From NCBI RefSeq assembly GCF_003269295.1, contig NZ_QLTT01000003.1:1-64000 (forward strand): a stretch of DNA of 64,000 nucleotides, in the 5' to 3' direction. The position numbers were made by a program, and so were the translations under genes. The notes under the pieces were generated by a model. That model did no database searches. It was not told the DNA's origin and was given only the letters and a program-made list of their open reading frames with translations. The stretch comes from Lentzea atacamensis (GTDB taxonomy: Bacteria; Actinomycetota; Actinomycetes; Mycobacteriales; Pseudonocardiaceae). How positions within the stretch are numbered: position 1 is the first letter of the stretch; each line of letters starts with the position of its first letter. Below are positions 44,584 to 53,786 of the stretch, piece after piece.

Positions 44584-45320
44584 TCAGCCGCGCCCACGGC
44601 ATCGCGGACTCCAGCGCGATCGCGTGCCCACACGCGATGTCGGTGTACTTCGAACCCGGAATCAGGTCCGAGACCTCCTTGCCGAGGTCGTGCGGCAACA
44701 GCTGGTCACCGGACGCGCCGATCACCAGCGTCGGCTGCGTGACCTGCGGCAGCACGTCGGACAGGTCGATCTTCAGGATCAGGTCGACGTGCGCGGGCGA
44801 CCCGGTCGGCACGCTCGCCCCGATCAGCTCGGCGAAGCCCTCCGCCTGCGCCGGGGTGAGCCGGGCCAGGTACTCCTTGCTGCACATCACCGAAAGGATG
44901 AACCGCGACAGCACCTCACGAGACCCGTCCAGCAACGACTTCCACCGGTCGATCTTCGCCCTGGTCGCGGCGTCGATCTTCCGAACGGCGTGCTCAGCAC
45001 CAGCCCGCGCACCCGGTCGGGGTGCCGCACCGCCGCCGTGACGGCGACCGCGCAACCCATCGAGCAGCCGCAGACGAAGAACGACTCGTGCCCGGCCCCG
45101 ACCGCGAGGTCCACGAGGTCGTCGGCGCGTTTCTCCAGGTCGAGCGGGCCACCGGCCTTCGGTGAGCCGCCGGAGCCTGGCAGGTCCGGCGCGATGACGG
45201 TGAAGTACTGCGTGAGGGTCCCGAGGATCGGGCCGTAGTTGGCCTGGACGCTGCCGCCGCGCCGTGCACGAGCAGCAGGGCAGGGCCGGTGCCCTTGACG
45301 ACGGTGGGCAGGCCGGTCAT
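44552..45320 (-). pseudogene. Alpha/beta-hydrolase broken by two -1 frameshifts
   Basis: Start ATG 45320 gives TVVKGTGPALLLVHGA. A base is missing at about 45252-45263; after it the expected frame continues as GGSVQANYGPILGTLTQYFT to DLAVGAGHESFFVCGCSMGC (nucleophile elbow GCSMG). A second base is missing at about 44979-44984, after VLSTPFG; then KIDAATRAKIDRWKSLLDG runs to LVIGASGDQLLPHDLG and CGHAIALESAMPW (catalytic His) and the stop at 44552. Restoring both bases yields a complete hydrolase of about 256 residues. No intact reading frame spans it. Sequencing error in GC-rich runs cannot be excluded. Confidence 0.8.
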
Positions 45321-45338
45321 GGGGATCCCCGAGTTTCG

Positions 45339-45455
45339 TCAGTCCATGCTGCGGACGATGGTCGGCTCCAACCCCTCGTCGTCGTCAGTGAGGGAACCGC
45401 GCCAGGGGAACAGGAGGGAGATCTCGGCGACGTTGTCGTTGTAGAGATGATCCAT
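45339..45455 (-). CDS. 38-codon ORF with good RBS, upstream of the broken hydrolase
   Basis: ATG 45455 has GGGAG with 8 bases spacing. The product starts MDHLYNDNVAEISLLF and contains the acidic stretch LTDDDEGLEP. It has no Cys, no TM and no signal. The stop is 18 bases before the hydrolase ATG, so both would be co-transcribed. It could be a small regulatory protein, a peptide precursor, or chance. I do not recognise a family and no peptide-modifying enzyme is nearby. Longer in-frame upstream starts lack a ribosome binding site. Confidence 0.4.
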   Translation of the reverse strand: MDHLYNDNVAEISLLFPWRGSLTDDDEGLEPTIVRSMD

Positions 45456-45682
45456 GGCTTGTACTCCCGTTGTCTTCCCAGGACTTGTCTGCGGACCTCG
45501 CTGTTCGTCGAGTCGGTTTCGGCCTGCCAGCACAACAACCGCTGCGACGCTGGTGGAAACCCTATTGATTTTCGTCACACCGCGCCAAGTGGCGGTTTCC
45601 CCGTCCCAGGAACCGGACGGTAATCATCCGGTCGGTCGAACGGACTGGCGCGACTCCTCCGGACAGCCGATCATCGTTGATC

Positions 45683-46963
45683 ATGCGCACCGCCCTGGCC
45701 CTGCTCGCCTGTCTCGGCCTTCTCCTGAGCCCGTCACCAGCCCCCGCTGAAGGCCCGCCGGCGACGTTCGTGCTGCGTGTGCCCGCTCCGCTCGGTTCGG
45801 AAGCCCAACGGTTGCTCGGTCTCGGCTACGACGTGCTGGAGCAACGCGACGGCGCGGATCTGTTTGTGGTCGGTGGCGCGCACACCGCCGATAAACTCCG
45901 TTCGGATGGTTTCCGGCCGGCTGTTGAGACGGTGATGCCTCCGTCTCAATGGGCTCCGCGCTCTCTCGGTGATTCGACCTACTACGGCGGCTACCGGACG
46001 GTTACCGCGCATATCGCCCATCTCGACGAGGTGGCGAAAGCCCATCCGAATCTCGCCACTGTCGTCGACTACGGCGACTCCTGGCGCAAGACGCAGGGCG
46101 CCGGTGGATATGACCTGAAAGCCATCTGCATCACGCAGAAACGCCCAGATGACTGCGCATTGACACCCACCGCACCTAAACCGCGTCTGTTCGTAATGGG
46201 ACAACTCCACGCGCGCGAGATCACCACGGGCGACATGGCGTGGCGCTTCATCGACGACCTGGTCAGCGGTTCGGACCTCGCCGCGCTGCTCGGTTCCGTC
46301 GAGGTCTGGGTCGTGCCGATCGCGAACCCGGACGGCGTCGAGATCGTCGAGTCCGGTGGCGACTCACCCGTCCTGCAGCGCAAGAACGCCAACGGCACCT
46401 GCAGCAACGGCCAGCGCGGCGTCGACCTCAACCGCAACGCGGGCTCGCACTGGGGCGAGGTCGGCACGTCCACGAACAAGTGCAGCGAGGTCTACCGCGG
46501 CCCGCGAGCCGACTCCGAGGTGGAGACCCAGGCGCTGCAGTCGTTGTGGCGCAAGCTCTACCGCGACACCCGTGCGCCCGGCGACACGGCAGCGGCCTCG
46601 GCCGACACCACCGGCGCTGTCGTCTCCATGCACAGCTACGGGAACTACGTGCTCTTCCCGTGGGGCTGGAGCACGCAGAAGACCGGCAACGACGCTGCTC
46701 TGCGCAGGATGGCGCAGGACATGGCAGCGGTGTCCGGGTTCCGGGCAGGGCAGCCCGGTGAGCTGCTCTACAACGCGTCCGGCGCCACCGACGACTGGGT
46801 GTACGAGGACCTGGGCGTGCCCAGCTTCGTGTGGGAGATCGGTGCCGGCTCCGGCACGTGCGGCGGCTTCTTCCCGGCCTACTCGTGCCAGCAGGAAGTG
46901 CATTGGCCGAAAGTGCGGTCCATGCTCGTTTCGGCCATGAAAGCAACGAAGAAGCCCTATTGA
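45683..46963 (+). CDS. Secreted M14-family zinc carboxypeptidase
   Basis: 426 residues from ATG 45683, opening the signal peptide MRTALALLACLGLLLSPSPAPA. A pro-region (about 25-105) precedes the catalytic domain: QLHARE gives the His and Glu zinc ligands, NPDGVEIVE and GVDLNRNAGSHWG bind substrate, VSMHSYGNYVLFPWG supplies the third ligand, and PSFVWEIGAGSG the catalytic Glu. Cys residues in CSNGQ, KCSEV, TCGG and SCQQ suggest disulfides. The first 530 bases use many A/T-ending codons (GAT, AAA, CCT, TCT), unlike the GC3-rich rest. It may process peptides or peptidoglycan stems outside the cell, next to the SxxK-enzyme array. Confidence 0.92.
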   Translation: MRTALALLACLGLLLSPSPAPAEGPPATFVLRVPAPLGSEAQRLLGLGYDVLEQRDGADLFVVGGAHTADKLRSDGFRPAVETVMPPSQWAPRSLGDSTYYGGYRTVTAHIAHLDEVAKAHPNLATVVDYGDSWRKTQGAGGYDLKAICITQKRPDDCALTPTAPKPRLFVMGQLHAREITTGDMAWRFIDDLVSGSDLAALLGSVEVWVVPIANPDGVEIVESGGDSPVLQRKNANGTCSNGQRGVDLNRNAGSHWGEVGTSTNKCSEVYRGPRADSEVETQALQSLWRKLYRDTRAPGDTAAASADTTGAVVSMHSYGNYVLFPWGWSTQKTGNDAALRRMAQDMAAVSGFRAGQPGELLYNASGATDDWVYEDLGVPSFVWEIGAGSGTCGGFFPAYSCQQEVHWPKVRSMLVSAMKATKKPY

Positions 46964-46977
46964 CGCATTGCGAAGAC

Positions 46978-47875
46978 ATGGGGACTCGCTTACTGGCAAC
47001 CCCCGCCGCTTTCAGCCTGCTCTTCACCGGCACCGCGGTCGCCGACGACCAGCGGATCGACCGCAAGATCGTCCAGGAAGGGCTGGACGAGATGACGACG
47101 AAGGGCACCCAGGGCGTGCAACTGCGCGTGCACGCGGGGCGCGATCGTTTCACCGTCCGGTCCGGCACCGCCGAGCCGGACGGCAGGCCGGTTCCGCTGA
47201 ACGGCCGGTTCCGCGCGGGCAGCATCGCCAAGACCTTCACCGCGACCGTCGTCCTGCAGCTCGCCGGTGAGGGCGCGGTGTCGCTCGACGCTCCCGTCGA
47301 CCGCTACCTGCCGGGTCTGGTCGACCAGCGGATCACCGTCCGCCAGCTGCTCCAGATGACCAGCGGCCTGTACAGCTACACGGACTCCATCAGGTTCGAT
47401 CCGCAGGGCTTCGAGCCGATCAGGTTCAGGAGCTGGGCGCCCGCGGAACTGGTCGCGATCCCGACCGGCAAGCCTCTCCAGGCCGAGCCCGGCACCAAGT
47501 ACGAGTACAACAACACCAACTACGTGGTCCTGGCCTGTTGATCGAGAAGATCACCGGCCGTGCCTGGGAGAGGTCCGTTGAGCAGCGCATCCTGAAGCCG
47601 TTGCACCTCAACGAGACCACGTTCGAACCAGCCCAACAGGCCGAGCTGACGAGGACGACGGCCGTGAGCCCCGGCTACGGCCTCGGTCTGTTCGTGGAGA
47701 AACGGCCCTGCGGCGCCACGATCCTCGGCCACCCGGCAACGTTCCCGGCTTCGCCAGCTTCGCCCGCACCACCGCTGACCTGAAGCGGCGCGCCGAGTTC
47801 TCCGCCACGGCCTCGACCGCGCAGGGCGACCCGACGGCTGCGTACTGGAAGGTCATCAACGAGGTGTTCTGCTGA
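46978..47875 (+). pseudogene. SxxK-array copy 1: decayed beta-lactamase/DD-peptidase-like gene
   Basis: It begins ATGGGGACTCGC like its relatives, with a signal peptide and a correct N-terminal half (RAGSIAKTF nucleophile motif, EYNNTNYVV). One base is lost at about 47530, giving TGA at once. In the restored frame GLLIEKITGRAWERSVEQRI continues to about 47625. There some 65 codons are missing against copy 3. It resumes at PAQQAELTRTTAVSPGYG, loses another base near 47732 in the HxG motif, and ends VINEVFC-TGA at 47875. Three independent lesions mean a dead gene. Confidence 0.85.
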
Positions 47876-47937
47876 GCGGGACGTCTAAGGGTCATCCCTG
47901 ACGCCAAAGCTCGGCAGTGTCGGCATTGTGGATCCCC

Positions 47938-48291
47938 ATGGGGATTCGACTCGAGGCAGCGTTGGTGTGGCGACCCCGATGGTCGCCACCACCGGCGGAA
48001 CGGCACTCGCGGACACCGTCGACCGCAAGATCGTCCAGCAAGTCCCCGGACGAGGCCGTCGGGGCCGGTGCCCAGGGCGTGCAGGTCCGCGCGCACGCGG
48101 ACAGCGACCACTTCACCGGCCGCTCCGGCAAAGCCGAGCTGGAGGGCAACCGTCCGGTGCCGCACAACGGCCGGCACCGCGTGGGCAGCCTCGACCGGAA
48201 GAACCGCGTGCAGTTCTCCGCCACCGCGTCGGTCACCCTGGCCAACCCGACCCCGGCCTTCAACAAGGTCATCAACGAGGTGTTCTGCTGA
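47938..48291 (+). pseudogene. SxxK-array copy 2: short decayed copy
   Basis: It starts ATGGGGATTCG as copy 4 does. The correct family sequence moves between frames in the first 45 codons (signal end GTALADTVDRKIVQQ in one frame, GVQVRAHADSDHFTGRSGKAEL in another). It then jumps at GS, exactly where the nucleophile motif should be, to the family C terminus VQFSATASV to VINEVFC-TGA. About 245 codons are deleted. The TGA overlaps the ATG of copy 3. Confidence 0.85.
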
Positions 48292-49370
48292 TGAGGACCC
48301 GATTCACCGCGACCGTGATCGCGGCTGCCCTGCTGGTCGCCACCGCAGGTCCCGCGGTCGCCGGCACCGTTGACCGCGCAGTCGTTCAGCAAGGCCTGGA
48401 CGAGGTCGTGCGGGCCGGACTGCTGGGCGTCCAGCTCCGCGTCACGCACGACCGCGAGCACTTCACCGCCCGCTCCGGCAAAGCCGAGCTGAACACGGCC
48501 AGACCCGTCCCGCTCAACGGCAGGTTCCGGGCGGGCAGCATCACGAAGACGTTCGTGGCGACAGTGGTGCTGCAGCTCGCGGGCGAGTCCCGCGCCGAGC
48601 TGGACGCTCCCGTCGACCGCTACCTCCCCGGTCTGGTCGACCAGCGGATCACCGTCCGCCAGCTGCTCCAGCACACCAGCGGCCTCTACGACCACAACGA
48701 CGCGCTCCCGTTCGACCCGGCCGGCTTCGAGCAGATCCGCTACAAGCACTGGGAACCGGAAGAACTCGTCGCTCTCTCGACCAGCAGGCCGTTGGAATTC
48801 GAACCCGGCACGAGACGGGAGTACTCCAACACCAACTACGTCGTCGCGGGCCTGCTGGTCGAGAAGATCACCGGCAGGCCGCTCGAGCGGGTCGTCGAGC
48901 ACCGCATCCTGAAGCCGTTGCACCTCAACGACACTTTGCTGCCCATCGACGACGACCGGATCCACGGCCCGCACGCCCACGGCTACTGGGCGATCGACGG
49001 CAAGGCCGTGGACATCACCCGGTTCAACCCGTCCGTCTTCTGGGCGGAGGGCAACCTCGTGTCCACCACGAAGGACCTCGACACCTTCTTCGCCGCGCTC
49101 GCCGGTGGCAGGCTGCTGAAGCCCGCCCAGCAGCGGGAGCTCACCAGGACCACGGCCATCAGCCCCGGCTACGGCCTCGGGGTGACCGTCCAGGTCCTCC
49201 CGTGCGGCACGACGGTCTGGGGGCACGACGGTTTCGTGCCCGGCTTCGGCTCACTGGCGCTGACCACGCCGGACACGAGGAAACGTGCCGTGCTGAACGT
49301 CAACACCTCGGCGGGGGAGGGCGATCCCTCCGCCGGTGTGGAGAAGATCCTCGGCGAGGTCTTCTGTTAG
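48291..49370 (+). CDS. SxxK-array copy 3: secreted beta-lactamase/D-Ala-D-Ala carboxypeptidase-like enzyme
   Basis: 359 residues. The ATG overlaps the stop of copy 2. Signal peptide (MRTRFTATVIAAALLVATAG). Serine-enzyme motifs: S83-I-T-K86 (AGSITKTF), Y-S-N in REYSNTNYVVAG, and HDG in VWGHDGFVPGFG at the place of the KTG/HTG triad. This is the class C/S12 type, as in Streptomyces R61 DD-peptidase. LPCGT before the HDG motif and a C-terminal Cys (GEVFC) are shared by all copies and may form a disulfide that pins the tail. It acts outside the cell on peptidoglycan stem peptides or beta-lactams; which is not decidable here. Confidence 0.9.
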   Translation: MRTRFTATVIAAALLVATAGPAVAGTVDRAVVQQGLDEVVRAGLLGVQLRVTHDREHFTARSGKAELNTARPVPLNGRFRAGSITKTFVATVVLQLAGESRAELDAPVDRYLPGLVDQRITVRQLLQHTSGLYDHNDALPFDPAGFEQIRYKHWEPEELVALSTSRPLEFEPGTRREYSNTNYVVAGLLVEKITGRPLERVVEHRILKPLHLNDTLLPIDDDRIHGPHAHGYWAIDGKAVDITRFNPSVFWAEGNLVSTTKDLDTFFAALAGGRLLKPAQQRELTRTTAISPGYGLGVTVQVLPCGTTVWGHDGFVPGFGSLALTTPDTRKRAVLNVNTSAGEGDPSAGVEKILGEVFC

Positions 49371-49447
49371 GAGCAGGGGACATCCCTGAGACAGCTTCAG
49401 ACCTGGGGCCGATGCGCTCTCAGCCCGGCGGCGGCAGGGTGGCTGCC

Positions 49448-50536
49448 ATGGGGATTCGATTGGTAGCCACAGTCACCACCGCAAGTCTGCTGGCCCTGAC
49501 CACCGCGGGTGTCGCGTCCGCCGACACGAGCGCCGACCGCAAGGTCATCCAGCAGGCCATGGACCAGCTCACGACGAGCGGGGGAGCTCTCGGCCTGCAG
49601 GCGCGCGTGACGGACGGGCGGCAGCGCTTCACCGCCCGTTCCGGCAAGGCCGAGCTCGACAGCGACCGGCCCGTGCCGCTCGACGGCAGGTTCCGCGTCG
49701 GCAGCATCACCAAGACGTTCGTGTCGACGGTCGTGCTGCAGCTCGCGGGCGAGGGCAAGGTCGACCTGGACGCCCCCGTCGAGAACTACCTGCCCGGCCT
49801 GATCGACAAGCAGATCACCGTGCGGCAGATCCTGCAGCACACCAGCGGTCTCTACAACTACACCAACGACCTGCCGCGCGACCCGGCCGAGTTCGAGAAG
49901 ATCCGGTTCAAGCACTGGGAGCCGAAGGAGCTGGTCGCCATGGCCACCAGCAAGCCGCTCGACTTCCCGCCCGGCACGAAGTGGAACTACTCCAACACCA
50001 ACTACATCGTCGCGGGCCTGCTGGTCGAGAAGCTGACCGGCAAGCCGTACGAGAAGGCCGTGGAGCAGCGGATCCTGAAGCCGTTGCGCCTCAACGACAC
50101 CGAGGTGCCCGGCGACAACCCGAACATCAAGGGCCCGCACGCACACGGCTACTGGGCGGTGAACGGCAAGCCGTCCGACATCACCCGCATCAACCCGTCC
50201 GTCGCGTGGGCCGCCGGTGAGATGACCTCCACGACCCGCGATCTCGACACCTTCATCGTGGCGTTGTCGACCGGCAAGCTGCTCAAGCCCGCGCAGCAGA
50301 AGGAAATCAGCAAGACGACGGACGTCAGCCCGAACTACGGCCTCGGCCTGGGCGTGCAGACCCTGCCGTGCGGCACGAAGGTCTGGGGTCACGGCGGCGG
50401 CATCCCCGGTTACTCGACGGAGCTGCTGAGCACGCCGGACACCAAGAAGCGCCTGGAGCTCTCGGCCACCAGCTCGCCGACGCCCGGTGACCCGAGCGAG
50501 CCCTACACCAAGATCCTGAACGAGGTCTTCTGCTGA
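49448..50536 (+). CDS. SxxK-array copy 4: secreted beta-lactamase/D-Ala-D-Ala carboxypeptidase-like enzyme
   Basis: 362 residues from ATG 49448 (MGIRLVATVTTAS). Motifs: S86-I-T-K89, WNYSNTNYIVAG, and VWGHGGGIPGYS, with HGG here in place of HDG. Typical neighbours are PGLIDKQITVRQILQHTSGL and RLNDTEVPGD-N. Cys in LPCGT and the terminal NEVFC are kept. It is intact over its whole length and closest to copy 6. A repeated stretch (GGGGACATCCCTGAG) lies in the 77-base gap before it, similar to that after copy 1. Confidence 0.92.
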   Translation: MGIRLVATVTTASLLALTTAGVASADTSADRKVIQQAMDQLTTSGGALGLQARVTDGRQRFTARSGKAELDSDRPVPLDGRFRVGSITKTFVSTVVLQLAGEGKVDLDAPVENYLPGLIDKQITVRQILQHTSGLYNYTNDLPRDPAEFEKIRFKHWEPKELVAMATSKPLDFPPGTKWNYSNTNYIVAGLLVEKLTGKPYEKAVEQRILKPLRLNDTEVPGDNPNIKGPHAHGYWAVNGKPSDITRINPSVAWAAGEMTSTTRDLDTFIVALSTGKLLKPAQQKEISKTTDVSPNYGLGLGVQTLPCGTKVWGHGGGIPGYSTELLSTPDTKKRLELSATSSPTPGDPSEPYTKILNEVFC

Positions 50537-50538
50537 GC

Positions 50539-50660
50539 ATGAAGCTGGTGGCCGCACTCACCGCGGCCACCCTGCTCGCCACGGCCGGTGTCGCTTCCGC
50601 GGCACCGGCCGTGGCACGTTCCGCTCGGGCTTCGTCTCGCTGCTGGAGAAGGTGTTCTGT
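50539..50660 (+). pseudogene. SxxK-array copy 5: signal peptide joined to the last codons
   Basis: ATG 50539 lies 2 bases behind the copy 4 stop and opens a good signal peptide (MKLVAALTAATLLATAGVASA). After about 27 codons the sequence passes, out of frame, into GFVSLLEKVFC, the family C terminus. The TAG that ends copy 3 in the matching stretch TGTTAGGAGCAGGGG is here TGTCAGGACCAGGGG, so the stop is lost as well. Nearly the whole catalytic domain is deleted. Confidence 0.75.
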
Positions 50661-50729
50661 CAGGACCAGGGGTCCCTTAAGGACGATCCACGAAGCGGCC
50701 GCACGTCTTGAGCGGCCATCGTGTCGGGC

Positions 50730-51800
50730 ATGGGGATCACAGCCATTCTGACCGCGGCGAGCCTGTTCGCCGCCTCGGCAGCACCGGCTCCGGCCGTCGA
50801 CCGCCAGGTCGTCGAGCAGGCGCTGGACCAGCTCACCTCGGTCGGGGGAGTGCTCGGCGTCCAGATGCGCATCACGGACGGACGGCAGCAGTTCACCGCC
50901 CGTTCGGGTGCCGCCGAACTCGACACGACCAAACCGGTACCGCACAACGGAAAGTTCCGCATCGGCAGCGTGACGAAACCGTTCGTCTCGACGGTCGTGC
51001 TGCAGCTCGTCGGCGAGGGCAAGGCCGAGCTGGACGCGCCCATTGCCCGCTACCTGCCAGACCTGTTGCCGCACAAGGAGATCACCGTGCGGCAGGTCCT
51101 GCAGCACACCAGCGGCCTCTTCAGCTACACGCGAGCGCTGCCGCTGAGTCCCGACGGGTTCGAGCCGATCCGCGACAAGCACTGGGAGGCGAGCGAGCTC
51201 GTCGCGATCGCCGCGGAGCGGCCGCTCAACTTCCCGCCGGGCACGAAGTGGGAGTACTCCAACACCAACTACATCGTCGCGGGAATGCTGATCGAGAAGC
51301 TGACCGGCAAGACGTACCCGGAGGCGATCGAGCAGCGGATCCTCAAGCCGTTGCGGCTCAACGACACCTATTTGCCCGGTGACGACCAGGACATCAGGGG
51401 CCCGCACGCCCACGCCTACTGGACCGCGAACGGCAAGCCGTCCGACATCACCCACATCAACCCGTCGGTGGCGGGCGCGTCCGGTGAGATGGTGTCGACG
51501 ACTCGCGACCTCGACACGTTCATCGTCGCGTTGACGAGCGGCAAGCTGCTCAAGCCCGCCCAGCAGGCCGAACTCACCAGGACCACGGACGTCAGCCGGG
51601 GTTACGGCCTTGGCCTCGAGATCATGACCGTGTGCGGCACGAAGGTCTGGGGCCACGGAGGCGGAATCCCCGGCTTCTCGTCGGAGCTGCTCACCACGTC
51701 GGACAACCGGCGCCGCCTGGTGATGTCGGCGACGACCGCGCCGGTCAGCGGCACCCCGCGTCCCGCGCTCGACAAGCTGCTCAACGCGACCTTCTGCTGA
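50730..51800 (+). CDS. SxxK-array copy 6: secreted beta-lactamase/D-Ala-D-Ala carboxypeptidase-like enzyme
   Basis: 356 residues if the ATG at 50730 is used (MGITAILTAAS, matching the ATGGGGAT start of its relatives); GTG 50721 is possible. Motifs: S80-V-T-K83 (IGSVTKPF), WEYSNTNYIVAG and VWGHGGGIPGFS. Cys in MTVCGT and terminal NATFC. YLPDLLPHKEITVRQV has one inserted residue against the others. Intact. It is the last gene of the array; a strong hairpin starts 8 bases after the stop. Confidence 0.92.
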   Translation: MGITAILTAASLFAASAAPAPAVDRQVVEQALDQLTSVGGVLGVQMRITDGRQQFTARSGAAELDTTKPVPHNGKFRIGSVTKPFVSTVVLQLVGEGKAELDAPIARYLPDLLPHKEITVRQVLQHTSGLFSYTRALPLSPDGFEPIRDKHWEASELVAIAAERPLNFPPGTKWEYSNTNYIVAGMLIEKLTGKTYPEAIEQRILKPLRLNDTYLPGDDQDIRGPHAHAYWTANGKPSDITHINPSVAGASGEMVSTTRDLDTFIVALTSGKLLKPAQQAELTRTTDVSRGYGLGLEIMTVCGTKVWGHGGGIPGFSSELLTTSDNRRRLVMSATTAPVSGTPRPALDKLLNATFC

Positions 51801-51808
51801 AAACAAAA

Positions 51809-51834
51809 GGGGAGCTGGGTTGACCCAGCTCCCC
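51809..51834. terminator. Rho-independent terminator shared by the SxxK array and the chitinase
   Basis: GGGGAGCTGGG-ttga-CCCAGCTCCCC is a perfect 11-bp stem. Read on the minus strand it is followed by TTTTGTTTT, a textbook terminator for the chitinase gene, whose stop is 19 bases away. It can also stop transcripts of the array. Confidence 0.92.
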
Positions 51835-51852
51835 TCCCGGCGTTGTGAAGAA

Positions 51853-53469
<1,617 letters not shown>

Positions 53470-53786
53470 CGGTCTCCTCAATCGCAGGGGGTACCGGAAC
53501 GATGTGGTTTAGACCACTCAACGGTCAAGGTCTAGACCTCTGCCGTCACTCGAACGGAGTAGTCCGAAAACGATTCCAGGATGGTGGTTGTCCAGTTTCG
53601 GTCTACTTGGTTAACCGTTGGAGTGGTTCCGGGCCCGACGTCTCTTGCGGTTGAGCTTCGGCGGGGCGACTGCACAAAGAGGACGGTCGGCCGAACTTCG
53701 TTCCATGCCAAAGTGTTTCTGTGGCGTGAGGTGAGAGTTCGTTGACGGCCTTCCGTACTGTCAACTGTGAGTAAACGTTTGCAGCG
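53470..53786. other. Gene-free region upstream of the chitinase
   Basis: 317 bases between the chitinase start and the 3' end of the STAND regulator. The 70 bases next to the chitinase hold the ribosome binding site and two DasR-type boxes. In the remaining 246 bases I see no supported gene, repeat or RNA. Confidence 0.7.
53503..53540. promoter_or_regulatory. Two DasR/chitinase-type operator boxes
   Basis: TGTGGTTTAGACCACT (53503-53518) and TCAAGGTCTAGACCTC (53525-53540) match the dre consensus ACTGGTCTAGACCA-x-T of the N-acetylglucosamine-responsive GntR regulator DasR. They also match the 12-base direct repeats known in Streptomyces chitinase promoters. The cores TGGTTTAGACCA and AGGTCTAGACCT are 23 bases apart, 34-70 bases before the start codon. 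Chitin/GlcNAc induction is therefore expected; no dasR gene is in the window. Confidence 0.88.

Larger units (their letters stand above)
46978..51800 (+). repeat. Tandem array of six related SxxK-enzyme genes
   Basis: Six head-to-tail copies share the ATGGGGA-type start, signal peptide, VDRK-x-VQQ segment, SxxK motif and VFC ending. Copies 3, 4 and 6 are intact; 1, 2 and 5 are reduced by deletions and frameshifts. The spacers also share short blocks such as GGG-x-CATCCCTGA. Lineage-specific duplication with ongoing loss by recombination between copies is the simplest account. Confidence 0.85.

Noticed and set aside
44552..45320. Three separate small hydrolase-like genes on the minus strand
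   Set aside because: The pieces join end to end into one hydrolase when two single bases are restored.
50539..50751. 70-codon ORF as a small secreted protein
   Set aside because: Only the signal peptide is real; the rest is out-of-frame sequence of a deleted SxxK-enzyme copy.
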